From: Escallonia rubra
Taxonomy: Eukaryota; Streptophyta; Magnoliopsida; Escalloniales; Escalloniaceae
DNA: 64,000 nucleotides
NCBI GenBank assembly: GCA_033065855.1
Contig: JAVXUO010002949.1
Location: forward strand, 62,001 to 126,000
Reading direction: 5' to 3'
The position numbers and the translations under genes are program-made. Under the pieces are notes generated by a model that worked only from the letters and a program-made list of their open reading frames with translations, ran no database searches and was not told where the DNA came from. Of this stretch, positions 1 to 10,842 are shown piece after piece. Position 1 is the first letter of the stretch. Each line of letters opens with the position of its first letter.

Positions 1-1080
1 AATTAACCAAATTTAGACCTTATGCAGTGCAGTCAAGGAACAGAGACTCAGATGTAATCTTTACAATAAAATTGGAAATTGAATTAGAGTTGTAATTACC
101 TGTGGAGTGGCTTACTTGGGCTGAAGAGGAGATCGGAAGTTGCACTGTTGCCGCACATGGGAAAGGAGAGAAACCAGAAAGATGACCTTTCAGGCTTCGG
201 CAGACAAGGGAAGTTGCACTATTGCCGCACCAATCGTCGAAGCGTCGTCGCCGGTGGAGTCCTCGCCTTACCGTCGACTCTCGCTGATCAATCCGCTGGT
301 CACTGCTTCTTCTAAGGTCACCATTCGTCAACGCATCATCACTGGCGAAGGGTCATTGGCCGGTGGAGTTCTCGCCTCGTCGTCTCCAGTTGCCGGTCAC
401 TACTTTTTCTTTAATTGACGGTTATTCCATATCTGAATTCGAAGGCCGCCTCGGTAGTCGTCGCCCCCAGTGGAGTCTTCCCCTTGTTGTCTTAGATCTG
501 AGCTGATCTTTGCCAAAGGGAGTCGACTCCAGGAGCCCCTGCCATGTGGGTGTGTTGATGTCGCCCGTCGCCGGTGAGTGCTGTGATCTACCTGTCTGGG
601 AGTGGGTGAGAGTATTTGGCGTTGGGCAACTGGGCAAATCGCAGAGAGAAAGAGACATAGACCAGGTGAAATGAAAAAAAAAAACTTTCAGAAATTGAGG
701 GGGTACATTAGCCCCCCCTCGTTCCAATGTAGCTCCGCCTCTGAGATCAGCGACGCATATGGGGATGAACAGACGCCAGAGAGGGAGATGAAAGGTCATC
801 TCCGATTCTGAGAGAGAAGATGAAATGGGAGAAAGCAGAGAGAGATTATACTAAAAAAATAAAGTAGAGAGAGATTGCACGGGTTTGGGCATGCTTCCCG
901 AAAAATTAAAGGTTATATCGGAAGGATAAAAAGGACATTTTACAAAGATCTGTTACGGTCAATTAACTGTGCCCATTTTCTTAAACTGTGGGAGGTTTAG
1001 TGTTTAAGTTTGAAGTGGAGGGGGGCAAAACGCACAACGTGTAAAGTAGAGGGGGTCATTCCATAATTTTCCCTAAATTT
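1..1080. other. Unassigned, probably transposon-derived sequence
   Basis: No gene is recognised. The stretch has GC-rich GTCGTCGCCGGTGG-like motifs around 240-480, a short A tract near 672-681, and ends near 1,040-1,075 with a tract about a 'gggggtcattccataatttt' theme that resembles the outer ends of plant DNA transposons. Short open frames occur on both strands but lack known domains. The left boundary lies outside the window, so no terminal repeat could be paired. Confidence 0.3.
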
Positions 1081-1689
1081 TTTCCGTATTCTGTATTTTG
1101 TTTTTATTTCTAGTATTCAGTTCTAAAATTGGATTGTGTACTTTTAATTTCTTCTGTATCTTCTTTTTTCATTTTTTTTCTGTACATTTACCATTTTCAT
1201 TTTTTTTTTCACCAACTTTTTTGGATATATTCTTGTGTGTTTAGCATTTTCTATCGTGAGCCCATATGTACGTGTCCCCCTCGCCCTATCATTTCCCCTT
1301 CACGCATTGAAACAGAGGCAAGCTCCTGCCATCAGTCGCTTGGCGTTGCAAGCTCCTGCCATAGCTACAATCTTGTGGTGTGCGAGTCCAGAAATAAGAC
1401 TCATGCTTCCCATAACTGGATAACCTCTAGGACCTGGGATGGGCTTAGCCATGGAGGACTTTCTCCACCCACGCTTGCCCCAAGATGGACCACGTGGGTG
1501 AGCCCAGTAAATCAAGGTCGTGACAACCCAAGCTAGGAGAAGAACAAGTAGGAAAGAGATGAAGTTCTATATGGAAGTGAAGAGTGTGCATTTTGAAGCT
1601 AGAGCAAAGACCCATTTCCATTTCTATTCTCATGTTTGGCGATTGCGTGACCTCGTGGTTTTAACTGAGGCGATCTCATAAGGGCCAGC
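1080..1689. other. Intergenic, nothing recognised
   Basis: T-rich sequence to about 1,230, then mixed sequence. A direct repeat of a 'caagctcctgccat' unit occurs near 1,319 and 1,349. No domain, RNA gene or transposon end was identified. Confidence 0.4.
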
Positions 1690-1950
1690 GCCGACGGTGA
1701 GTCAACTGAGTCGAGCGTGGCCGCCGCAGGTGGTGAAGAGGTCACTCACAACGTTCGATGTTCCAATAGCTCAAAATTCTCCTTGCCAATGAGCCTTGGA
1801 TCGACAGTCGCGACATTCAAGGCTGTAGTTGCACCCCTGCTTGGAATCGAAACATACAGGCAGTTGTATTTTGGGGTACCGAAGGGTGAGGCGGCAAGCA
1901 GCTTTGGAGGTAAGATATGCTTATGGCCTGGGATTTATAGTCAATTTTCT
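1690..1950 (+). pseudogene. Ubiquilin/DSK2-like ubiquitin-like domain fragment
   Basis: The + frame through 1,690-1,950 reads a short acidic/Gly-Ala leader followed by VRCSNSSKFSL, then SLGSTVATFKAVVA. This matches the N-terminal ubiquitin-like domain of plant ubiquilin (DSK2) proteins, where an (I/V)RCSNG-KFSV strand is followed by SLDSTV-FK. Family proteins shuttle ubiquitinated substrates to the proteasome. Here the frame has no ATG (it opens through ACG/GTG codons), the second half of the domain is poorly conserved (a QLYFGVPK stretch where family members have a RLIYKGR-like stretch), and no UBA or STI1 region follows. A GTAAG-type donor near 1,910 could mark an old exon end. It is most likely a decayed exon-1 copy; a lineage-specific gene is less likely. 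Confidence 0.5.
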
Positions 1951-2005
1951 TGACTGAGGCTTGTATGGTGAATGGGATCTGGGTGTTTGACGGTGAGGCA
2001 TTTAC

Positions 2006-2031
2006 AGAGAGAGAGAGAGAGAGAGAGAAAG
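2006..2031 (+). repeat. (GA)n microsatellite
   Basis: About 12 GA units in a row, embedded in otherwise unassigned sequence. Confidence 0.9.
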
Positions 2032-3571
2032 CTAGGCAGCCGAGAAAGGAGACATAGATGGTATTCTCTGACACAGAGAATACAAATTGTGGAAAAAGGT
2101 GTTTGGTTGTTTTCACCTTTTTCGCTATTGCTTGGATTTTTTTTTTCTAAAACGAAACTGAAAAAGATAAAAGTACACATAAAAAAAAGACATATTTTTC
2201 ATCATCATTACAAAAACAAAAACAAAATTTAGTAAACGTACAGCCCCATAATTATTTTCCTCTCTTTTTTCCCGTTTTGGTTTAACCCTTAGAGTTCAAT
2301 GTACCTTTATTTACTAGTTGAGATTTATTCTCTATGTTTAAATAATTCTATTATATTGATTGATCTTTTCGAGGTTTGTCTTAAATGTAAGGATCTTTTT
2401 TGAAATACCATAGCTCTCTCATGCTTTTCTCGAGGTGGCTTGTTGAAATTATCAAAACTTCTTTGTCAATGCCTGATTTATCTTCTTGTACTCTAGCATA
2501 TATCCATGATGTCCTTGTAGAAGTTCGCTCAAAAGCATTGGCAGTGGACAAACTCAATTTTCTCAAACCCGATAGTAATGAAAATTTATCAATACATTCT
2601 CTCTCTAACCCCAACGACGAGCATCTCCTCGTATTTATTATAGCATAAACCACTCAAAATACACCCACTACTTAACTCATACACAAAAAGCACTTGATCA
2701 GAAGTCATCGTTTTACCGGTAACACTCAGCTGCTGCCATAGGGTAAACCTGAAAATATCAATGTACCACCAATACTTAAATCTGGCCAACCAACAAGTGG
2801 AATTGAAACCCAATATAGATTCTCTCAAACATTAGAAGAATGATATATATTTTGATTACGAAATTTGCTGGAATATGAAAAAGGATTTTGACAATTGCGA
2901 AGTACTTGATCCATCTGGGGTATATACCCATGGACTTCTACAATTAGAAATTTGACAACACTAAGCCAAAAGGTACAGTCGTGATACCACTAGAATTGTA
3001 AGGACCACGAGAACGGGATTTTCAAAAGCTATGCACCCTTCAAGGCTTTGATTTATATTTTTCTTAATGATTTTCTTTGAATCTTTTGATTTTGGTTTTT
3101 GGAGAACGAGAGTAGTTATTTGTTATAGTAAAGACTTGTACCTTTTGCTGATGGTGGCTAGAGTTGCAGGCTATTACTGTCCGTCGATACGAAGCAAAGA
3201 TGGTGCGACGACGGTTGTGCAGTTGTGGTGATGGTCTAATTGTTTTATGATGGGGAAATGATTGATTTGATTGGGTGACTTTTGAGATGATCAAAGGTGT
3301 TGCTTAGAGAGAAAAACGGAAGAAAGAAATGTCAATGGACTAATCTGCAATCCCGATGGTACATATTGCCATATTTCAACCACAAAGCAAAATGTTGTTT
3401 TTAGGTTAGATGACTGTCCTCATTTGTCATTATTCTTTCTTGTTATAATGAATAAGAACATGAATCTTTTGTAAGAATACATACTAATGAAATGACAAAA
3501 ACAAAGTAAAATAAATTTAGTAAATAATTTATGGTGTTAATGAAGATGAGAAGTTGAGCTAGGTGGAGAGG
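2032..3571. other. Intergenic, no recognised gene
   Basis: AT-rich sequence without a recognisable gene. A stop-free frame on both strands spans 2,400-2,648 (82 codons on +), but it has no known motif and its amino-acid make-up is unremarkable. The segment just left of 3,571 is the flank into which the solo LTR inserted. Confidence 0.4.
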
Positions 3572-3984
3572 TGATGTGTAATACCCCGTTAATTTTCTTT
3601 TAATAAGTCAATTTATAAGAAATTCTTTTAAGGCCTTTTCGCAACATTATAAAGTTTTGGGTGAACTTTGAATTAGTACCAATAGTTCGAGGGACCTTTT
3701 GGTGATTTTTCCTTTTAGAATAAATGTATGCCTTCCGTTTGGAATTTCAGCCATCTCACTTCTTCTTCTTCTCCAACCGTTACACCAGAGAGAGAGAGAG
3801 AGTAACCAGCGTGAGAGAAGGGCTAAAATCGTCGACGGCAGGATCCTGGCTATTGGGTGCGAAAACCCGATAAGCCTCCATCTTCTTCCCTCGGATCAAA
3901 GCGTTGATAATCTATGTTTTTCTTCTATGTGTGCGGAGCTGAGGTTATGGGTATCTGCGAGGGTGCAACGGCTACTACAACGAT

Positions 3985-4760
3985 AAATATGTGTCTGAGT
4001 AGTATGTGTGTGCGCGCGCGCGCACGCTGTGTATGTGGTCTGTGTACATGTTTTTATGTGTGCAGTGTACCATAGGCGCGTGTGCGTGCGTGCCTGCGGG
4101 TATGTGTGTGTGTGTGGTTTGTGGAAGAAGGAGGTTGCTAGGCAAATATGGTAGGTGCAGTACACCGTGTATATATGTGGGTATGTGTGTGTATAGTGCA
4201 GGAAGTTTATGTGTGATATGTGAGTGAGTGTCTGTGTGAAGTTCAGTGTGTGAGTGTGTGTGCAGGTCTATGTGCATAGACTGTGTAGTGTATGTGTGTA
4301 TTGTGTGTTATGTCCGTGTAATTACAATGTTTGAAGTGTGTGTATGGCTTTGTGTATTGTGTGTGTAGTTTCAATGTGTGTACTCTGTGTGTGAATGTGT
4401 ACGAATTCAATGTGTGTATGGTGTAATTGTGTATTGTGTCCAGGGAATGTATATGTGCTATGTACGCGTGTGTGCGCGCGCGTGTGCAAGACAGTGTCTG
4501 TGTGTATTGTGTGAATGTGTGAGTACAACGTGTATATTGTGTGTTGTGTGTCCATGTAATTTTAGTATGTGAAGTGTGTGTATCTTTATGTGTATTGTGT
4601 GTGTAGTTTCAGTGTGTGTACTGTGTGCGTGAATGTGTATGAATTCAATGTGTGTATAGTGTGTAATTGTGTATTCTGTGCGCATGTGTAGTGAGTGTAG
4701 TGTGTTAGTGGTAAGGGTAATATGTGTGGTGTGCTCTGTGTGTTCAGAGTGTGTGCAAAG
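3985..4760 (+). repeat. TG/TGTA-rich degenerate microsatellite tract inside the solo LTR
   Basis: About 775 bp of imperfect TGTG, TGTA and GCGC alternation, including (GC)n-like cores near 4,012-4,024 and 4,474-4,482. The long open frames read in both directions here come from the repeat, not from genes. A CA/TG-rich tract lies at the equivalent place in the minus-strand LTR at 26.2-26.6 kb, so this is a family trait. Confidence 0.85.
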
Positions 4761-5857
4761 GAAGAAGATGAGAACTGGGTCTATGCATTAGGGTGGTACC
4801 TTGTGCTTACATAGGTGTACCACGTACACGGCTTGTGTTCAGTACGTGCGTGGGATGGTGCAAGATGGTTGTTGGTAGGTAAAATTTTGCAACAGAGTAC
4901 CTTAGGCTTTTTTAGAATTTCTGGCAAAGTTTCATTTTTTTAAAAATTATGTATTATTTTCTGCAAGTTTGATTCTTCTAAAATTCATTTGAAGTCTTTA
5001 TATCTATCTTTAAATTCTAGAAAAATTATGATAAATTTTTTATGGTAAAGATAAGTCCCGGTTTAAGTTTGAGAGATTTCATACTTGATTTGGTATTACT
5101 TTTGATTTAACAAAATGAATAATTTAAAAATAGTTTTAATACTTTTTAAATTATTATTTCAGTTTATATAATCTTTATATATTATAAAGCTATTATAAAA
5201 AAATTATAGGACTTTGATTTGGAGTAGAAATAATTATGGCTAATTATGGGCCTTTATTGTATTTAAAGAAAATATTTTTAATTAAAAAATATCTAAAAAT
5301 TCAGAAAATTGATATTTTAACTTTTTATGCTTTTTTGAGCCATATAAATATTTTGGGAGAATTTATTGTGTGTTATTGTAAGCCTCGAGGCTTTTGCTGG
5401 GATTTTCTGGCTAGGTTTGGGTTATTTCAAGAGTAGGAGTGAGCAATGTCTAGGCAGTTAGTATTGGGTTTATAGTATCATAGTGTAGATTGTATTCTGA
5501 TAATTGAATTGCCCAATTTAGGTTACTTTAGAAGATTTCTGGTTGAGGTTGCTTAGGTTAGCTTAACTTCGGACCGAGGTAAATGTTTCTATTTGAACCC
5601 CAAATTTATCAACTTGTATTCGAATATGTTCCTTCGATTTTTGTGTGATTATCATTGAACTCTGACTTATGAGTTGATATATATATCTATTGCCTTTGAG
5701 ACACTATTGTTAAGCCTAAATCGATTGTTGGATCTCATGTTGATGCTTATTTCTCTTTGCATGCAGAGCATTCAATTATCCGTTGATTTAGTGATAATTG
5801 TTCTTGTGTACATTTACATGAGAGTCTATTCCGAGGGCTTATAATGATGTCTGCTTT

Positions 5858-5874
5858 GGGGGGGGGGGGGGGGG
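5858..5874 (+). repeat. G17 homopolymer
   Basis: Seventeen consecutive G residues inside the solo LTR. Such runs can form G-quadruplexes and are error-prone in sequencing, so the exact length is uncertain. Confidence 0.8.
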
Positions 5875-6564
5875 TTCAAAAGTTGGTTTGTTTACTGCGT
5901 GATTGCAGGCTAGTACCTTGATAGACTAGTTATTGTACACGTGCATATGTAGTCTGTGTTGTTGTGCATTGTCTGAGTGACTTTGCTAAATGTTCACATT
6001 CAATATCATCCGAAATTGTTTCATTATACCTGAAAGCGATTGTATTGATATATGATCGAGGAGATCGAGTTGAAACTCTTTCCCATATTTTTATCGAATT
6101 AATTATAACTGTTTTGACACTCTTTAGGAAATTGTCATCGAAATTTGTTACCCGTTTGTAACCAATTCGTTTGGTCCTCGAGCGACCTTATGGAGCTCTC
6201 AAAAACTCACCCTTACTTGCTTCCCTTCTATAGGTAGTGATCACCAGTAGATTGCTTGAGAATGGGTTTAAAGCCTGAGTGAGAAATTGGAGTATTTTTT
6301 ATTGTTTTAATTGGTAGAACCCCTACGTGGATAAACATTGTTAGCTTGTTCTGCAGATAATTTAGATTTGATACTTTTATTTACGACTATATATTTTCAA
6401 CAATTTGAGCTATCGCACTGATTAGAAGCTTTGTCATATATTGAAAGTTGTTTATTGAATCCAGGTTATTCATGTCATTAAGTGATCGATCGTTTGAGTG
6501 ATTATTTTATTGCTCCGGAAGTTCACGATGTCAATGCTCCGGATTTTCGGGATGTTACATGATG

Positions 6565-6738
6565 GACGAACGACAGTGGCATGTGCGATGGTGGTGGTGA
6601 CTAAGAAACCAAATGAGATTTCTAGTGTTGAGCTGACTCAAGCATGATAACATGTTATGTGGTCATGATAACGCTCCATTCTGATATAGCTAAATATAGT
6701 ATAAAATCATTGTTTTATACCTAGGATTCTAGGTTAAC
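6565..6738. other. Short flank between solo LTR and Tat-like element
   Basis: No gene seen. It includes the right-hand flank of the solo LTR target site and an AT-rich stretch with a TATA-like 'agtataaaatc' near 6,697, which could belong to the start of the next LTR. Confidence 0.3.
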
Positions 6739-6970
6739 CTTGTCAACTTTGGAATTGTTACTCTCTTTATTCAGGAATTAGAATTTCAAAAGAACTCTTA
6801 TTTGATCCGTAATGATACATACCAAGCTTAATTCAGAGTTTTATCTTGTAGTTGTTCTCTGACTTAAGCATCATAGGGTTCCCCGCTAGAACCCCACCCA
6901 CTCACTCTTTTTCTGTTTGTAAGTCATTATTCCAGGTTGTGGATCCTGATCATGTTCTAGTAGCAAAAGA
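6739..6970 (+). mobile_element. 5' LTR fragment and PBS-like site of a Tat/Ogre-like gypsy element
   Basis: A block around 6,745-6,840 ('tttattcaggaatt', 'aaagaactct', 'ttgatcc') recurs in the same order at 10,400-10,480, as expected for two LTRs of one element. It is followed at about 6,971-6,990 by a TTGGCGGCATTCATGGGA stretch that resembles the TTGGCGCCGT-type primer-binding region of plant Tat-group elements. Gag-like coding sequence follows. The LTR start could not be fixed. Confidence 0.5.
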
Positions 6971-6999
6971 TTGGCGGCATTCATGGGACCATGACATGA

Positions 7000-8330
7000 A
7001 CCATGTCTAGTAACACGTCATCTAACAAATCTCAAATCTGGCAAACCAACATGGATCACCACCATCAGTCAAGCCCTGCTCATTGAACTGATCGCTCTCA
7101 CGATCGACACTCAATGCCTACCTGCCAGACTGATCGAACAACTGGTTTGACAAAAGACCGTCACATCAATGTGACGTCCAACATCCATAACTCAGGAAGA
7201 CGACAATCTCATCAGAACTGTTCGCCGACTCCTACTCTACGAAAAGACGACTTGCATCATTGCATCAACTGCAAGCTGTTCAAAATTCCACATGCTAACC
7301 AAGGAGATCCATCAACTAAAAGACGTGGTTAACAAACTCCAAAGAACTTGACAAAACATGTCGTTATAACCTCTGCATCAACCAACCGTTCATACCACAA
7401 TCCATCTGCTCGCCCCTCCATATATCCTCGCGGTCAAGCTAAGAAAGAAGGTACAAGTCAAAGTACGATCCTACTTATCTACCAGATGGGGAATAAGACG
7501 AACATACAACTCGAACTGGCTCTTGCTACTGTAAAGAGTCATTCAGGGGTGATAGTTCCTAATCTTCGCTACCCCAGTCTCACTGTCCTCAATGACGAGC
7601 CCTACCGAAGGTCACTCATCGCATCAGGGTATCCTTTGTCAAAATCCATTGAAGAAGACAAACTACCACCATATTCTAAGATTCCTCAATATGACATGTA
7701 TGACGAGCGACGATCTAAGAGAACATCTCTACCAATTTGAGACTAACATGACCTTGTTACAAGGTGTCGGATGCTGTCATATGTTGATCCTTTTGAATGA
7801 CACTCAGGAAGGCCCACGTGCATGGTTCAAGTCTCTACCTCCCCGGTCTTCATTCCTTCCTTCAGCTATCAGACGTCTTCCATAAGCACTTTGTGAGCAG
7901 CTGATCTTGACGGAAAAAACTCTACCAGTCTACTTGACATTGTGCAAGAAAAGAATGAGTCTTTGTCCTCATACCTTGGCTGTTTCAATGCTTAAGGTGG
8001 ATAGTTTGAACGATCCGCTAAAATATGCAGCCTTTATGTGTGGTCTCCATATGATGACACGATTTGTTTTTTCTATGAACGGAAGCCCTCCTGGCAATAT
8101 AAGGGCATTCTTGGAGACTGCCAATAAGTATATTCAAGTAAAAGAATATCTTGAATCACATCCTGCCTGAGCCAAAGACGAAAACAAAAGCTAAGGGAAG
8201 CGATCACGAGAAGGCAATGACCCTAAAAATGATAATGCCCTCGAGTGTCAAAGATATGATCAATGGCCTCGCAAAGAGGCACAGATCAAAATGAAGAATT
8301 TGATACGGTCAAACAATCGTGCCTCTTAAA
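7000..8330 (+). pseudogene. Gypsy (Tat/Ogre-like) gag remnant
   Basis: Three open segments in different frames (7,348-7,740; 7,592-7,885; 7,907-8,170) together give the order of a gypsy gag core: a PxFxxYD-like start (IPQYDMYDE), DLREHLYQFETNM, GPRAWFKSLPPRSS and then a degenerate continuation. The DP-x-x-HL-x-x-F and A-x-x-W(F/Y)-x-x-L signatures are typical of Ty3/gypsy gag (Retrotrans_gag). At least two frameshifts and several stops separate the pieces. No protease, RT or integrase follows, so the element cannot encode its own replication proteins. Confidence 0.65.
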
Positions 8331-8689
8331 TTTTACAGGAAAATTGAGATAAGGAAAGTCCTCGATGATCGGTGAACAAAAGTCCACCTTGGTAAGAACT
8401 CAAGAATGTTTAATCCAGCTCCTTAAACTAGGAAGCTATAACTTACCGAGTCACTAGGGGGCTAGATAACTTTCCTCACAAAAGCAGTTATGGTGGCAAT
8501 ATAGGATCACCTTTTTTGGTGTAGGTCCAATAAGCTATCTATAAAAAAGTTGTCCTTTAGAAATTCTTGAACCAAGCATGAAGACACATCTACAAGGGAA
8601 GAAGTTTAGATTGAGCAAAAGGAAGAACCAACAATAGGTTATCTCTTTTAGGACGTCGTACATCATAGCTCGACTAAGTTTGATGGCAT
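8331..8689. other. Tat-like element internal spacer
   Basis: Between the gag remnant and the minisatellites. No domain was recognised and pol appears deleted. Confidence 0.35.
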
Positions 8690-8950
8690 GCACTCAGCCA
8701 TTACCTCAACTTAACCCCGAAGGGTAGTTACATGAACATTGTGTTCCATTGATCCCTAAGGGCATTTACATCAACTCTGTTCCATTAACCTCCAAAGGCA
8801 TTTGCATGAACTCTATGTTCCATTCTCCCTCAAGGGAATTCACATGAACTCTATGTTCCATTATCCCATAAGGGCATGAAAATGAACTTTATGCTCCATT
8901 AATCCCCAAGGCTATTGAAATGAACTTTATGTTCCATTCTCCCTAAATAG
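8690..8950 (+). repeat. Minisatellite of ~45-bp units ('tgaactctatgttccatt')
   Basis: About six degenerate copies of a unit containing 'atgaactctatgttccatt' followed by a 'ccctaagggcatt' segment. Such arrays are common in the untranslated parts of Tat/Ogre/Retand elements. There is no unique-spacer structure, so it is not CRISPR-like. Confidence 0.75.
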
Positions 8951-9269
8951 TTGATATGACGAGCCCAAGCTATGAGAAGGTTCGGCCTGGCTCCAAGCCT
9001 AGAGAAGAGAATGCATTATACGAGAATTCATTAGCTCATCATCCTTATATCTTCTCTAAAACAAGCACATGAAACAATTTGCATGCACATGAAACAATTT
9101 TCATGCACAAAGCTTTACATACTCCTCATAAAAGAGGCTACAAATGAGCATTTACCTAGGGAAGATGAAAACTATAACCAGAGCTCCCGAGAGAGCTCCC
9201 ATACAACTTGCATAAGCACGTTAACAATTTATCTTCCCAAAAGTAAGTCCGAGCATAATACTTGCTAAG

Positions 9270-9680
9270 CATGGCTCCGAACAGACTAATTGGATATCGT
9301 GACTTAAGCTCCAGGTAGGCTCCTTGGGCGACATTCTGTGACTCAAGCTCCTAAGAGCTCAAGTCTGAGTAGCCTGTTTGAGCAAAATGCTACCCGAACA
9401 TGGCTTCTGGACAGACTAGTTGGGCGAAATTCCTATACTCAAGCTCCCAAGAGTTTAAGTCCGAGTAGCCTGTCTGAGCACAATGCTACCCAAGCATGGT
9501 TCCTGGACAAACTACTTGGGCAAAATTCTAAGACTTAAGGTCTCAAGAGCTTAAGTCCGAATAGTCTGTCCAAGCACGATTATGTCCTGCTCGGATAGAC
9601 TACATGGGTGAAATTATATGACTTAGCTTTCAAAAGCTCAAGTCCGAACAACATTTTGAGCAGGTCTTCTTCTGAGCAAA
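9270..9680 (+). repeat. Minisatellite of ~95-bp units ('caagctcccaagag')
   Basis: Four to five copies of a unit built from 'actcaagctcctaagagct', 'aagtccgagtagcctgt', 'gagcacaatgctacc' and 'ggacagactagttgggc'. Unit starts fall near 9,341, 9,435, 9,531 and 9,620. Related 'agagctcc' pieces continue to about 9,830. Probably part of the Tat-like element's 3' untranslated region. Confidence 0.75.
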
Positions 9681-9839
9681 CCTCCCAACCAGAGCTCCAA
9701 GGAGTTTTCCCAAGCAGAGCTTCGAGTAAACCTCCCGTTAGAGCTCCAAACTAACTTGTTGTTTGACCATAGCTCCCAAGCTCGTTGTCCAACCATAGCT
9801 CCTAAGCAACTCGTCCAAGTAGAACTAAACTTGGACTAA

Positions 9840-10379
9840 CCACAAGATTTCTTTCAATGAAAAGGCTTTTTGCATGGTAAGATCTCGAACAACTAGCCAA
9901 TAGCACCAAAAAAAAATCTCACCTCAAACGGGCGTTTAACCAAAATGTTATGGTGTTATGATTTTCTAGACTTCCTTTATCTATTAATTCTGCTCAGATA
10001 CATCACAAGTGGGTGAGTAGCCCAATGACATGACCATGCCTCTCACAAGCGAGTGCACCAGGTCCAGTTCACGTTCGAGCAGGCTTCCCCAATAGTAGGT
10101 CCGAGTAGCCAGTCCACGTCCGATCAACCTTGCTGGACAATAGGTCCTAGCAGAAAGTCCAAAAAATTGGGAATATAATAACTTTTTTGGGGCTTTTAAG
10201 GTCCTAAAAATTCATTAAAATGCTAAGAAATTTCCAAAATGCTATTTAAAAAAAATGTTATTTTTGTGTTTGGGTTCCATTTGCTCGAGAAAGAACAATG
10301 GAAAAATATTTGCCCTAAAAAGCAGGTTTTAGTCCATAAAAAATTCGATGCATATCTCAAGACATTCAGATTACAATTT
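9840..10379. other. Tat-like element 3' region, no gene
   Basis: Degenerate continuation of the element with further 'gtccgagta' pieces at 10,040-10,160, then AT-rich sequence. No coding potential beyond short chance frames. Confidence 0.4.
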
Positions 10380-10560
10380 CTCTGTCAACTAAGTCACCCC
10401 TGGTCAACTCCGGGATTGGTAATCCCTTTATTCAGGAATTGGGATTTCGAAAGAACTCTAACTTGATCCCTAAGGATAATGCCCAAGCCTAGTCGTTACT
10501 CATAATTATATTAGGGTCCCGATGTTTATGCATATATAAAGATGATCCTCGCAGGTACGT
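10380..10560 (+). mobile_element. 3' LTR fragment of the Tat/Ogre-like element
   Basis: Matches the block at 6,745-6,860 in order ('ggtcaactccgggattgg', 'tttattcaggaatt', 'gaaagaactct', 'cttgatccctaa'). The copy is cut off on its right side by the inverted LTR fragment that follows. Confidence 0.5.
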
Positions 10561-10564
10561 AGAC

Positions 10565-10842
10565 TACTGTTCACACAAAGACATCGCCTGTCATTCTCTT
10601 ATGATCAATCTTCCCAAAGTTTGACACACATGCATACGTTTCAAATTTGGTAAATTTGCCCCCAAAGTTTTTCAAATTTACAAAATGACCCCAAAAATTT
10701 TGAAATATATATTTTTGCCCCAAAATTCTTTAAAACTTCGATATTCTACTAATACCCGAGACTTGCCCAAAATTATCGCCCGTTTCTTTTTCAGAGAACA
10801 GATGGTTATTTTAGTCAGCTCCCCAAATTACTGGATATTACA
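10565..10842 (-). mobile_element. Inverted LTR 5'-end fragment of the chromovirus family
   Basis: Read on the minus strand from 10,842 it starts TGTAATATCC and follows the same order as the LTR start at 16,655 ('ataaccatctgt', 'aaacgggcgataatttt', 'aaagaattttggggc', 'ctttgggggca'). It is therefore the first ~280 bp of an LTR of the same family but in the opposite orientation to the element on its right. Confidence 0.7.

Larger units (their letters stand above)
3577..6559 (+). mobile_element. Solo LTR of a Tekay/Del-like gypsy retrotransposon
   Basis: The element starts TGTAATACCCCG and ends CGGGATGTTACA, so it has the TG...CA ends of an LTR. It is flanked by a perfect 5-bp target-site duplication, TGATG, at 3572-3576 and 6560-6564. 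Its 3' part (around 6,180-6,240, 'gagctctcaaaaactcaccc') is the same family as the chromovirus LTR at 12,440-12,500. No primer-binding site or internal region adjoins it, so it is the product of LTR-LTR recombination. At 2,983 bp it is long. Its body contains a TC/GA-rich patch (3,760-3,805), a 0.75-kb TG-rich tract, an AT-rich block (4,900-5,350) and a G17 run. Confidence 0.9.

Noticed and set aside
4006-4685. Overlapping Cys/Val- and Thr/His-rich ORFs on both strands
   Set aside because: They are read-through of the TG/CA repeat in the solo LTR; no start context, domain or codon pattern supports a gene.
7000-10560. Possible complete autonomous Tat/Ogre element
   Set aside because: Only gag-like remnants and untranslated repeats are present; no protease, RT, RNase H or integrase motif was found.
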